Part shown: in pieces, positions 8,936-20,705 of the stretch | Position numbering within the stretch: position 1 is the stretch's first letter | Layout: every line of letters starts with the position of its first letter | Made by a program: the position numbers and the translations under genes | Origin: Papaver somniferum | Taxonomy: Eukaryota; Streptophyta; Magnoliopsida; Ranunculales; Papaveraceae | Assembly (NCBI RefSeq): GCF_003573695.1 | Contig: NC_039366.1 | Coordinates: 163,250,770 to 163,314,769 of the forward strand | Direction: 5' to 3' | Length of the DNA: 64,000 bases | Notes under the pieces: model-generated | Told to the model about the DNA's origin: nothing | What the model saw: the letters and a program-made list of their open reading frames with translations, nothing else | The model's database searches: none

Positions 8936-11900
8936 TGTAGTGCCCCATTTTCCGCAATCCATAATTAACACGTAAATCTGAAGTTAAGGTACTAATCTGC
9001 GTAGGTTCATTATCACTAAGTTGGTTAAACTGAAGTAAAGAGTAAATGACAGAAATCTCAAAAGAAAGAAGAGCAAGAATTTCCCCTGCTAAGAAAAGAG
9101 ACCATAAGAACTGGTCCAAACCTTACACAAAGATAACTTACATGGTTTCTAAAAGAACTAGACATCCTAAAAGAAGATCAACTTAAGATTTTAAAAGGAA
9201 TAATTTACATATATACTTTACTGAACATATAGATACAGTGTGCTTGTGATAGGTAGGTATATATACACAACTTACAAAAGTTAGTCTAAGTTATGCACAT
9301 CACCTTCAAAAACTACAAACACAGAACTGCCCATAAAAAGGAACCGACAGTCACCTCCCTATACAGAAAAACCGAGACCCTTCACTCGACCCAAACGTAA
9401 AACTCTCCTTCCCCCGAGTCAAAACCACTTACATCACTGTTACCTGCCACTAAAAGGAGATGAAAAAGGGTGAGCTCAACAAGCTCAATGGATACTTACA
9501 CTACTCAAAAGTAATCATCAAAGTTGAATTTTAAATAATGCAAGTTTTCCCCCAAAACGTCGATAAACCAAATCTGAAAGAATAACTAATAATAGTAGCG
9601 TAAAACAGAAGTAAACCATTTAGCACACTATAAATTAAATTCCTTTCATTCAACAAACAAATATACTGAGAAACATAATCCTTCGGAGTAGCAAGGCGTG
9701 ACTGTTGCGGATTCTTCAATGATCATTAAAGCGCCCTGAGGTTTCCGGCCTCGAAGTCATAAACGATAAGTACCTTACCAGTACCTTATTCTACGCGTTC
9801 TCTACATACAAGCATTTAAGAAAAGAATAAATAGAACCACAGTTAATCGACAGAAACGCTTATCATGAAGAGCCCATACTGATCATGTTTAAGAACATCG
9901 CCATCCATCTAAGGAGTTCTAAGAATCATTATCTAAAACACCAAATTATAGATAAACTGGATACAATAGAAGTTGTAAAATTGCTGAAAGTAAACAATCA
10001 TGTATATAGAACTTGTTCCCTCTTTTGATAGTAATATTCAGTGACAAAGAAAAGCAACACACCTAGTAGATATTAGTGGCAGCAATTTTCACTCCTATAG
10101 ATGTACTTAAACATAGGTATAAAATAAAAAGTGGGGAAACGTATTCTACACACCACAGATGGGAATATGTCCTTCCCGAACATTCATAAAGGCATAGAGA
10201 ATAATTCAATTTCTTTCCAGTCAATGGAAAGAACAAAAGAAAACAGAACATCTTTAAAAAATTCAAAAACAATGTCACTGCCCATGTTTTAAATGTACCC
10301 TTCCCGAAATTCTGTACTGAATACAAGAGTTGTTCAACTACATATTTAAGAGGCACATTCTATAGCTATACAACCACGATATTATATACCTACACATAAT
10401 TCATTTATATATAGTATATATATATATATATATATATATCAGAAAGTAGTATATGGTTTGATAAGAAAATCCTTACTTCGCATACAGCAGTAGGGTATAG
10501 TTATCAAAAACAGTGCATGAGTTTGTTTATAGGTATAAGCTTAGTTTTGATAAAAATGCATCAATGCTTACAACCGAGTAATGTAAATTCCCACCTTTAC
10601 ACGCAAATCAAACCTTAACCTCCGAAGCTCGCCTATCGAAGCCAAAGACACCTAAAGCACACAAAAATTAAGTTAGAAAGTAGAACAAACTCAAAAGAGT
10701 ACAATCTATAAGGAAACACGTCAAACTGCTCAGGCTATAACCTTATCCTATATCACAAATCATAGCATTTGAAGTCAATATAGAAACATTAGGGAAAGCT
10801 CTAAACTTTAACTGTAGGAACTTGAGTCTAATCCAAGATGCAAATACACCCAACTCGTTGAAAACAGGGTTGTTCAGATGCAGAACCAAATCTATCGAAA
10901 TTGATATATGTAAATCATTACGAACTGATCTGACTATTAAACATTGCTAGAAATATTGGAGTGCAGCAATCAATATCAGTTCTGAATCGTTGGAGAGAAC
11001 TATAATACTACTAGTAAACCTAAAGGCTAATTCAAAATGCAAGTGTGTCAAATGGTGAGAACAGAACTACCATGAGTGCATGACAGTTGAAACTCAAACT
11101 GCTCAAAATATAACAACCAACAAGTGAACTGGACTCTCAATACCAAATTGAGAACAACACTCAGAGGCATAAGCTGATCAAGGAATTATCTCCAATACAG
11201 TTCAAAATCTAATATACCTAAAAACAGTCCATACCAATCCGAACAACCTAAAAAAAAAAAACTGAACCAAGACTTCTAATTTAAACCAACAAAATTTCGG
11301 TAGAACCCAACTTTCATGATAATTAGAAGATCCAGAAAAACATAGTTTCAATTTCTCAATCCACTATCGCGTCTCAGTAATTATATAGACAAAAATTCAA
11401 TTTCAATTGAAACCCTTGTTGCTGTTTTTATTTATAAAGAGACTATCAAGATCAGGATAAAATCAGTAGTAGTAGAATTAATCAATAAACCATCCTATTG
11501 AGAAGAATTGGTTGAAACAAGAACCAAATAAAGTTGAATCATACCTTCAAGCACTGCCCCAAGACGAGCAGTAAAAAAAACCCTCTTTTCCAAATGCCCT
11601 CAAATCTCTAAGATACTAACTTATCCAAGAGTTCATAACTATCATCTTCGTTTCTTTAAATTGAGTTCAGAAATTTACTACAGGGTTCACACGATTTTGA
11701 TTTTCACCTGACTTCCTCTCTCACTACCACTACAGGTGCTTTATGAAGAAGAACAAAGATATGTTCGAAAGTTTTAATCCTCTATTTTATCCCCTTCCCA
11801 AACTTATCCTCTCAGGGCATAATAACCAAGCAGCTATGTGGACTCTAGGTGTCAAAATAGAACCCCACCGCATGTCTATCTATAGAGCTTGTAGATTAAG

Positions 11901-12080
11901 CCCAAAAACAAAATTCTGATTTGAAAAATCCTAATATAATACTAAACTAGATTAACCTCACCAAATACAATGCAAACAGTCAAAAACTTAAAGTCCTGTT
12001 AGACTAGAACAGAAAACTGGACAAAATCTATCCAACCGTATCGATGGTTCCTCACAAAACAGGAACACAAGCGACACAAT
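8936..12080 (-). repeat. Tekay LTR, single copy, about 3.1 kb
   Basis: The internal edge is fixed by the primer-binding site; on + the LTR begins TGTAGTGCCCC at 8936. The outer edge lies where MULE transposase sequence resumes, near 12080. No conserved protein is present. A (TA)n tract lies at about 10415-10439. Small ORFs inside show no similarity to anything I recognise. Confidence 0.6.
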
Positions 12081-12089
12081 TATTACTAA

Positions 12090-13328
12090 TTGTGCCTTGA
12101 TCAATCAATAATCAAAAGACAAAATATCGGATTAGCTACGGAGCAAGCTCATGGGAGACTAAAAAGTCTACTTTTCACGAGTCAAGATGGGATTGTGACG
12201 GTGCAACATGCTATCCATGAGTACACTAATAATGATATCAACAAGATAAAAAAGAAATTCCAAGAAAGTAGCTTCAGGAAGTTGGGGGAGTTTAAGGAGG
12301 ATAATTGGTTGCTTGTTGGTATACATTGCAACGTCTCGCATTAGGCAATACGTTTTATGATGAAACATCTCAAGTTGTATCAAAAGTATGACAAGCCGAG
12401 CACTCCTTGTAAGTGTAGGATAATGAAGGCTATCGGACTTCCATGTCGTCATATGCTTGTTAGTTATAAAACTTTCATTCCTCTTGAAGATATCGATCCT
12501 TATTGGAAGCAACTATCTTTCAAACCGGCTCCAAGAGAAGATCCTGGCGAAGAGTTTGGCGACATGGAACTTGGGAGAATAATCCTCGAAAAGTGCCCCA
12601 AGTTGAATAGGTTGGACAAACAAACTATGAAGCACAAGTTGATGCCGATTGTTTACCCTTTTATGGAAGAACTTCAAGAACCGGCGAAACAAGATCCTTG
12701 TGGTAGACCACCTACCACAAAGACGAGGGAGGAAAAAAGGGAACAATTTAAAGAGTATTTGAGTACAAAATGCGATCCATCCGGACATGTTTATACCGAG
12801 GCACGGTACAAGGAGGAGCCGGCTAAAAAGAAAAGAAGTCGTCCGAGGAAAGAAACAACTACACCAACGGTTTCAAACTTGAATCCAAATAACACTCCAC
12901 TTCTTGAGAGTCAAGCAAGTGTGGAATTTGTTGGAAAGAAAAGGGGTCGGCCAAGGAAGGATTCAACTACACCAACGGTCTCAAACTTGAATCCAAATGG
13001 CACTCTACCTCTTGAGAGTCAAGCAAGCCAAGGGGATGTTGCGAAGAAAAGAGGTCGTCCAAGGAAGGTAGTACGACCGGTATTGCAAGAGTATCGCGTA
13101 CAACTCCCTCAAATTATTCAAGAGTTCGTTATTGGTACCGACGACGTCCCAAAGGATGGAAATTGTGGGTTTCACGTTGTCTCGCAACAATTGGGACACC
13201 TAAGTGGAGCGGTTGATGAGAATCTCACCCAATGCCAATACATAAGAAAGAAGATGGCCGCCCGACTAGAAAAAGACAAGGAATTTCATATCTCAATGAT
13301 GCTAGAAGATTCGATGGAGGACAAATAA
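12090..13328 (+). pseudogene. MULE transposase C-terminal part: SWIM finger, AT-hook repeats, start of OTU domain
   Basis: The first segment (ATEQAHGRLKSLL...) matches the end of the MULE transposase core, which normally leads into the SWIM finger. After a stop at 12342-12344 the same frame continues to CKCRIMKAIGLPCRH, a CXCXnCXH SWIM zinc finger. Then come three AT-hook-like cores (RSRPRK, RGRPRK, RGRPRK). Next is an OTU-family cysteine protease motif, PKDGNCGFHVVSQQL, with the catalytic Asp and Cys in DGNC. An OTU domain at the end of a MULE transposase is known in some plant MULEs. Its substrate, presumably ubiquitin or a ubiquitin-like protein, is not known here. A frameshift near 13290-13320 ends this frame. 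Confidence 0.85.
12828..13070 (+). repeat. 108-bp tandem repeats encoding AT-hooks
   Basis: Units start at 12828, 12936 and 13044. Each begins with the AAG AAA AGR codons of the basic core, followed by a Thr/Pro/Asn linker (TTPTVSNLNPN). The third unit is only the basic core. The 36-residue period keeps the reading frame, so the number of DNA-contacting hooks could change by slippage. Confidence 0.85.
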
Positions 13329-13790
13329 GCGACTTTAAAGAATTACTTACTAGTGTTAAAGGCCCGGAGGGAAATGCACCGATAAAATGGGAGCATTGGA
13401 TGAGAATGTTGGAGTGTGGTCATCTATTGGCGGATACATGGTCATGCGTGGTACATTTTTTTTAGTAAAGGACTATCTATAGCATTTGCACCGAAACATG
13501 CGGTTTGTGTGGAGCAACTCAAGCATAGAAGAATTGTTATGGCTTTGGTGGATAAAAATCATTTTATTGGTCTACAACTCAACAAGGAATGTCCATTATC
13601 TCCTCTTTGTAGGTTTAATTTTTGGAAGAAGTTCATAAACAACAAGAGCAAGGAATGGGTAAAACTTTATGAGGACAACATGGACCTTTGGAATGTTTTA
13701 GATGAGTCTAGGGAATGTCCCATAGATTTGACCAAAGGAGGTTCAATAGATTTGAATGAACTCCCTCCCATAGATTTGAGTGATGAGTGA
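13232..13790 (+). pseudogene. OTU protease domain, C-terminal part, frameshifted
   Basis: The protein continues in frame 2 from about 13290 to 13440 (IKWEHWMRMLECGHLLAD), then returns to frame 3 to the TGA at 13788-13790. The segment MALVDKNHFIGLQL supplies the catalytic His of the OTU fold (NHF). The tail repeats a Pro-Ile-Asp-Leu theme (CPIDL, SIDLNEL, PIDLSDE). Two compensating single-base-type frameshifts therefore flank a short region; all three OTU catalytic positions are otherwise still recognisable. The gene ends about 125 bp before the right-hand motif array. Confidence 0.8.
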
Positions 13791-13915
13791 TTATAATTAG
13801 GGAATAAGGAATCTTTTTGGAGTACTTTTGTAATCGCATTCGTGTTTTGTGTAATGTACTTTGGCGTACTACAAATGAATGAAATTGATGTGGTTTTTTT
13901 TGTGTATACTCATTT

Positions 13916-14220
13916 GGTCGGCATTGTATTTATCGCACGACCCTGCCGACCGTCACAGGGTCGGCATGTTATAAATTCGTCAGGCTGCCGGCTGCACTGC
14001 ATGAAAGCACAGGAAAAAAGGCCTGGGACGGTCGGCAAGGTTTTTTCCCTCCTACACTGCCGAGTGTACACCCGCCGGCAAGGTTTATGTGGATAACCGT
14101 GCCGATCAAAACAGAAAAAAAAAACTTGTTTCTGGATGTTCTCATACATTATAGTCGGCGGGGTGTATTAAGAGAAACCTGCCGACTATATATTCACCGG
14201 CATGGTTTGTAAACTGTTGT
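13916..14220. repeat. MULE motif array downstream of the transposase
   Basis: TGCCGAC/GTCGGCA motifs recur about every 30-40 bp, often as facing pairs. The block runs straight into the 5' LTR of the Tat-like element at 14221 and resumes after its 3' LTR at 23363. This shows that the Tat-like element inserted into the array. Confidence 0.8.
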
Positions 14221-16909
14221 TGATGGTGGATTTTTGTTCAAGGCTAAAATTGTAAAAGCCGAACTTAATACGCTGACATCCTGCAGAGAATAAAGCTATC
14301 CGAGTGATGAATACTTCTTCACTTTACTAATTCACCTAGAATGGAGCATCTGGCGACAATCCCAGTATTCTGTGAATTAAATACACCCAGAATGGAGCAT
14401 GTAGCAAAAATCCCGATATTCTGTGGATTTGTAGCATTATTAATTAATGCATGATTAGCCTTGTATTTCCTGTGTTGTTCCCGCATAACTCTCATTATTG
14501 GTGCGGCATGACGACTGAGTGTTGCTCTTAGCAGAGCAACACGAATCTCCAAGTGTTGATAGTGAGGCATGCACGAAATACCCGTACAGGATACATCTCT
14601 CGGTGTGTTATACTAGCCCGATAGAGCATACATCTCTCGGTGTGTTATACTAGCCCGATTGAGCATACATCTCTTGGTGTGTTATACTAGACCGATTGAG
14701 CATATTTCTCTCGGTGTGTTATACTATCCCGATTGAGCATATTTATCTTAGTGTGTTATACTATCCCAATTGAGCATATTTACTAAGGGAAATATGCACT
14801 GCCAATGTCAGTCTCAGAAACGATCACGGCCACGCAGGTTGGCCGCATGATTTAACCAGCCTAGACGATCCTCAGCAGGAGAAGGCTATCACCACAATGA
14901 CCACCAGTGGGTCCGTTCATGCCCTGGCCGGTCGAACACATGTTATGTCCCCAAACATCCACCAAACGCCAGCCTTGAAGAAGGATGGTCGAGCTAGTAT
15001 GGAGTGGCTTGTATGCGCAAAGCAGTTAAAAACATTCTCAAAGAATTCGCGACCGTCCAACTTCGCAAGCATGGTTGGACGGCTTGGATCATCCCGCGAT
15101 TGATCAGTGAAGTGCTGGTATGCACATTGATGGGCCCACTTTTTACCTACATGATCGGCTCTCTCACGACCAAGCCATGGAGCAATAAACGATTGCGCAA
15201 ACCATGGCTGGCGTGATGCTTTAAAAAAACCGTGGAAGTCCACTAGTGTCTTAAATTGATCACGACCATCCAACTTCGCAGGCATGGTTGGATGTCTTAG
15301 ATCACACCTAGGACCGTGGAGCAAGTACACACATGCTCACCGCCGGCCCAACGTGGGCTCCACAAGATCGGCCTCCCCAAGGGAGAAGCATGTCTTTCCA
15401 AACCGTTAGGTTAAAGTCGTGTACACACGACCAATCCAAAACCATAATTAGGGTTTGCGGCATGTTACATGTGTCGCTAATTGATCACGAGCGTCCATCT
15501 TCGCAAGCATGGATGTAGGGTGTAGATGTAGACTTAAAAGGTCCCGAACATGTCAACATGATCACCATGGGCCCATCTACACGCATGACCGATCGACCAA
15601 GGCCAATCATGGCTGAACGTCTCGAAACGCGCGCCCAAAGTAGGCATGTTGCGCGGTTTCCAACTCCTTTGCGGCAACGGATTTCTGCCGCAAACCGATC
15701 TCAACCACTCAACTTTGCTGGGAAAATTGAGTGGCTTAGATCACATCTTCATGGGACAGTGAGGTACAGACGCGTACACCGGCAAGCCGTCTACACGCAT
15801 GCCTGGCCGGTCCTGCCAAAAACGTCTCCCATGCTTGGATTCGACCAAGCTGAAGAGTGATGCTTGCGCACCTCTTCAAAACCATAAAACTTCATCAACG
15901 GTCGCAGATGAGCGTCATATATCATCTCGTCCGTCCAACTCTACCAGCTTGGTTAGGTAGCCCAGGCTAGGAGTTATTTGGCCAATAAGGTGTCGTGGTG
16001 ATCACCATCCATCACTCTACCACATCATGTGATCGTCCAAGGGAGGGCTTGCCTACGTAGCCTCCAAACGATCACTTGAAGGTAGTTATGCGTGCAGCTG
16101 CTTTGAGACGCTTAATCCACGGCTTACTCTGATAAGCTTTAAAACAGCGATGCTTCATGCATATTGAATATATTCGATGCATTACATGCATAGAATACAC
16201 ACGGTATTTCATAAATATCGGTTTCCCAAATAACTTAGTTATTTAACCTAGCACCGTATGCTACCTTCTGTGGGTCTCACGATCCACACAATCGAGACAT
16301 CCAGCATGTCACAAACTGGGGGATACATATCGAGGTATTGGTCTGGCGGTTTACAGCGTGCAGCGTGCAACGCGCCATCACAAGAACGTGTCAGGAAGAC
16401 ATGGACGGTTAGTAATGATGGGAGAAGTGGGCAAAGACTGATCATGTGACACTAACACGACTCCACTACTCCATCACTCCACTTCCTCCACTTCCCACGA
16501 GAGATGAGGGATAAGCTCAATGACTTGTATAAATAGCTTCTCCTCCCTATTTCCAAAAAACAGACAAGACAGAAACCAAGTGTTGATACAAGGTATTCAA
16601 ACACACGGAGCTTTGCTTACATTATTGCAAGCCATTTCGGTATTCTGATACAAGTCAAAAACAGCTAACACCTTCACGATCTCAACACCTTCTTCGCTTC
16701 CCTCCCTAAGATCAACCACATCTCCTTCACTTTGTGACCGAAGCAAGTCTGGAACGGCCTTTTCTTGGTTTAGGCCAGAATTGTACAGATTGATCTCTCG
16801 AATCAGAAAGCACTCCCGTGCAGTGCAATTTGTTTAGGGTTTAAATTCATTTCTCATCCACACACCCCAAATTACCAAAACCAGCAGCTATAGTTTTCAC
16901 CCATAAACA
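14221..16909 (+). repeat. 5' LTR of the Tat-like element
   Basis: It has TG...CA ends, a probable promoter TATA box TATAAATA at 16528-16535, and five exact-length copies of a 37-bp unit at 14593-14777 (core GGTGTGTTATACTA). There are many short ORFs on both strands, none conserved. Confidence 0.88.
14593..14777 (+). repeat. 37-bp tandem repeat, five copies
   Basis: The unit starts ACATCTCTCGGTGTG and ends GAGCAT. Later units change ACATCTC to ATTTCTC. The other LTR has four copies (21077-21224). Confidence 0.92.
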
Positions 16910-16991
16910 ATTGGCGACCACAGTGGGAGATTAATCTCTCGGTTGTGAAGTCAATTTCTTTAATACCAATTCAATTTTACTGATTTCGAAA

Positions 16992-17804
16992 ATGGTGGAT
17001 CTTAGGTCTGGATCAACAACCAATCCTGACGGGACTAGCGCTGACAACACTCTCGGTGTTGATATCCCAACCAGTGGTGTCACCGTGCAGCCAGTCAATA
17101 CCATCAGTGTATCTCGTGGAATTACTTCCTCTACTACCAGCACTAGCGGAGCAGGAGGAGATATTCCATTGGGCGTGACACCTCCTATCACCAGAGCCAG
17201 AGCAGCCGCAAACCCTGACATCTCTTCAAGTGTAACTCCTCCGGCCGTCACCAGAGCAACTGCCACTCCTCCATCGGAACGAGGAGATGGAGGAGCCAGA
17301 GGAGGAAAAGTCCCTATTACCATGGTGGATTTGATGGAGAGACAAGAAGTTCTTGCTAGGGCCCAAACGGACATGGCTACAACTCAGAAAGAGGTACTCA
17401 CTTTTCTTGAGACATTAACTGATCGATTGCCACAAGAGCCGCGACATCCCCTGGATCCAACAAGGAACGCATTCAACGCACCCGGAGAAGGTACTTCAGC
17501 GGTGCAGACCTACATGGACCTGATCAAAGAAGCGATAAACGGCATACTCGATCTCCTCATCAAGATGACATCAGATATGAGCGGTCCTGTCATGGAGACT
17601 CCTACACTGGGGACTGATCCTCACAACGATCCTCCTCAAGTCAATAGTTTCACTATGAACCATAGGCCGGTGGATCAGGAAGCGGCTTTAGTGGAAAGTT
17701 TATGCGAACTTTTAAACCTCTCGAAGAATCAGCGGGCGGAGACGTTTGCTTCAATCAACCAGAGGAAGGTCACAACTGTGCCCTACATGTTACCGCACGC
17801 ATAA
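16992..17804 (+). pseudogene. Tat-like gag N-terminal region
   Basis: The 270-aa frame starts with ATG 63 bp after the primer-binding site. It begins with a low-complexity Thr/Ser/Gly region and a Pro/Arg stretch, followed by a helical segment (TMVDLMERQEVLARAQTDMA) of the type seen in Tat gag proteins. The usual gag core and zinc knuckle are absent. The frame stops at 17802-17804 just as protease sequence begins in another frame. Confidence 0.6.
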
Positions 17805-18252
17805 AGGATTCAGAGTTCAAGAGGTCCCTTATCAACACAGGAGCATCTTCGAATGTGATTACTCTCAAGACTCTCAGGACAGCCAAGGTTCGCCCGGGCA
17901 AGATCGTACGGAAGCCTACTACAATGACAGACTTCGAGGGAAATTCGAAGTTATAGAAAGAGAGCCAGACTACCACATGATATTGGGGAGACCATGGCTT
18001 CATGACAGTAGTATTGTCCCTTCGACATATCACCAGTGCCTGAAGACTATGCTGAATAAAGAAGTCGTTCGTATCCCTGCATCGCTGTCTCCCTATGCAC
18101 CGATATGTGGAGTGGAATTGTTTGAATCAAGAGAAGCTCCACAGGAAGGATCAGACAAAGTTCATTGCATCCCACTCCCCACGTGGGCGTCAATTCAGGA
18201 GGAGGACCGACTCGCATCATTGAGGGCTAAGCCCACGATGCATCTTTGCTGA
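17702..18252 (+). pseudogene. Tat-like protease, frameshifted
   Basis: Frame 2 gives LINTGASSNVI, where the active-site Asp of the usual LIDTGASSNVI is Asn. Frame 1 then gives YHMILGRPWLHDSSIVPSTY, the C-terminal protease motif typical of the Tat lineage. A frameshift near 17940-17960 separates the two halves, and the active site is mutated, so this protease is dead. Confidence 0.8.
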
Positions 18253-18599
18253 CAAGGCGTTCTTCTTCATATGGTGAAGCCGCAACCCACGCTCACGCTA
18301 AGAGGGAACGAACTTTTGTGGAAATCCCCAGAAAAGGAAAACCGTATACTAACGCCGCTGTTAGCAATGAGCAGGAGAGACTGTTACCCAGTCTCCCCTC
18401 CCAACAGAATGCTACAACAATGACGATCCACAAGAAGAGGTGCTGGATGCTCCACCACAGCTGCAAGACGGCACCAACTCCACAACTGATGAGATCGAAA
18501 TCGTTAACATCGGGAATGAGGAATCTCCTAGGCCTATCTCAACCTTGTGTACGGATGAACGCACAAAGCTTGTACAACTTCTCAAAGAATACTAGGACA

Positions 18600-19130
18600 T
18601 ATTCGCTTGGACGTATGAAGAAATGCCCGGTCCAGATGAAAAATTGGTCACCCACCATCTACATGTCATACCTGGAGCCAAGCTGATCAAGAAATCTCCG
18701 AGGCAATTCAGACACGATACGGAAGAGAAAATCAAGACCGAAATTCAGAAGTTGCTTGCTGCTGGCTTCATTAATCTCATCCACCATCCGACCTGGTTGG
18801 CTAATGTGGTCCCGGTGAAAAGAAAAACGGACATATCAAGTGCTGCGTGGATTTCAGAGACTTGAACAAATGTTTCCCCAAAGTCGATTCTCCTCTACCT
18901 AACACTGCATGTTAGTAGACTCCATCAGCGGACACGACATGTTCTTCTTCATGGATGGATATAGCGGGTACAATCAGATAAGAATGTACGAGCATGACGC
19001 AAGTAAGACAACTTTTCTAACTCCTCTCAGAAATTTTTATTATAACTGTAATGCCATTTGGTTTAAAGAATGCCGGTGCAACGTATCAACGCTCTATGAC
19101 GGCAATCTTCCACTGGAGCCAATACCTCAA
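18600..19130 (+). pseudogene. Tat-like reverse transcriptase, partial
   Basis: Recognisable motifs in order are the MPG...LVTHHLHV start of the RT region, LLAAGFINLI, WLANVVPVKRK, then (after frameshifts) CVDFRDLNKCFPK, and FMDGYSGYNQIRM with the first catalytic Asp. Similarity fades near 19080, where the VMPFGLKNAGATYQ region is scrambled. The YXDD box, RNase H and integrase are missing. Confidence 0.8.
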
Positions 19131-19139
19131 GGGAGCAGC

Positions 19140-20705
19140 CTCAAAAAGATAACGATTTCCGCGCGTCATGTCGAGAAAGATCCGGGCGAATCACTCTATC
19201 AGACGGTGCAGGTCTATCGTGCTATGTTGGAGAATCTGCGCTTTTGGTCATCCTCTGACTTCGTGAAGCTGTTGAACGCTCATCTACAACAGCATCTGCC
19301 CTACTAGAAAGAACCAGGTTTGCCAGTAATTAAGAGCCTCATGATGTTCGTTACTCAACATACATCTCGCCAACATGCAATACAACCTTCAGCCTTCCGT
19401 AAGCAGTTTCGCTGAAGCAGTAAGAGGAAAGCCACCGAGATAGAACATCCTGCGCGTCCAAAATCGCCAACTTCAACTCTAATACCACATGCACGACTGC
19501 CACAATGATGAAACAACGTCCAAGATATTCCATATCTATATCGACGGTAACTACACCAATGAGAGACGCTTTCAGAATTTGTCTCCCGTGGAAGAAGTAG
19601 TCGCGTTACCAAAGGAGATTGCACCTGGGACTTAAGAGGTACATACAGATCTTCCATGTCAAGAGTTTCACCGCATCAACGACCGCTACGTACAAAAGAC
19701 CCATCGGGCATACAAGATGGATCCACGTAGACCACGCTTGGGGACTGAGGCTCAGCATGAAATTCCTTCACCGTCAGTCAAGAACTTCTTCAACACAAGA
19801 GAGATGGTCAATCAAGAAGCATGTAATTCACAAGGGGAACCAAACTGAAGAAGATGCCGCTTCAACACTATCTCTAGCAGAAGCCACTTCAACCTCCCTC
19901 GCTCCAGAAGCTGCTTCAACGCTCTCCAGGACCTGCTCGCTCCAAAAGCTGCTTCAACGCTCTTTGCATGGCCCACATTCACATTTGAGCACACAAGGTT
20001 CATTTTTGAGCAAAACAAGCACGCGGTGGGTCCCACGTTCTTGTGAAGAAGGCAGCAAGGTCGGTGTTTGGTCAAGATAGCAGGGTCGGTGTTTGGTCGA
20101 AGTAGCAAGGATGACACTTGAACAAGCACATCAACCGTACGGGCAAAGCAGGCACAGGACAGGGCCGACGTTTGAAACATGTACACGATGGACCCATGTT
20201 TGATCGAAGCATGCACAACTGCCCATGTTCGAAGCAAGCATGCACACATCGGGTCCCACGTTCGACCAAAGCAGGCAGGGGCCCACGTTTAACGGAAGCA
20301 GGCACAACAAGCCCACATTCGATCAAGCAGACGCATGATGAGCCCCACGATTGAGAGAAGTAGGCGGGCCCACATGCCTATCAAACAGGTGCAACAGGGT
20401 GACGTTTGGTCGAAGCATATACATAGTGGGTCCATATTCGTCCAGGGTTACATGCACGGTTTTCTATGGGAAGATGAGCATACAAGTTCTATTCCCTTCT
20501 TGGCTCAAATACCTGAAGGAGGAAACCGGTCCCACTAAGGTCGTGGTCACACCTGGCATACTCACACGGATGGTTGTCAACACGGCCGGCCAGAGTCCCT
20601 CCAGGTAAACTTCCTTTATCTTGTCTTCTTACGTGCATATTGTCACCATCTCATGCCTACCCCACAATGATGTAACCATTGTGTGCTAGGCAGGGGACTT
20701 AATGC
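19140..20705 (+). other. Non-coding interior of the Tat-like element with degenerate repeats
   Basis: There is no conserved protein. From about 20030 to 20430 short units related to CCCACGTTCGACCAAAGCAGGCA repeat with many changes and spacing differences. Long ORFs on both strands (for example 19812-20249 minus) come from this repetitive sequence. GGCAGGGGA near 20690 is the likely polypurine tract. Confidence 0.6.

Larger units (their letters stand above)
6490..12080 (-). mobile_element. Truncated Tekay-type Ty3 retrotransposon inside the MULE
   Basis: Read on -, the order is LTR (about 12080 to 8936), primer-binding site TGGTATCAGAGCC at 8931-8919 (initiator-Met type), gag, zinc knuckle, protease and the start of reverse transcriptase. 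RT stops at its catalytic Asp pair exactly where MULE sequence begins. RNase H, integrase, chromodomain and the other LTR are absent. The long LTR (about 3.1 kb) and the gag/protease character fit the Tekay/Del chromovirus group. Because part of the MULE is missing on the same side, a deletion that removed both is likely. The right LTR end is approximate. Confidence 0.75.

Noticed and set aside
12168..12788. Minus-strand ORFs opposite the MULE transposase
   Set aside because: Antisense shadows of the transposase/SWIM frame.
14593..14777. Regular 37-bp repeat, CRISPR-like at first glance
   Set aside because: Direct tandem repeat without spacers, inside a plant LTR and present again in the other LTR.
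18246..18686. 146-aa plus-strand ORF as an independent gene
   Set aside because: It is an out-of-frame reading of the region between protease and RT in the Tat-like element.
19812..20249. 145-aa minus-strand ORF as an antisense Tat gene
   Set aside because: It reads the degenerate 20030-20430 repeats; Cys/Val/His-rich, no coiled-coil and no splice signals.
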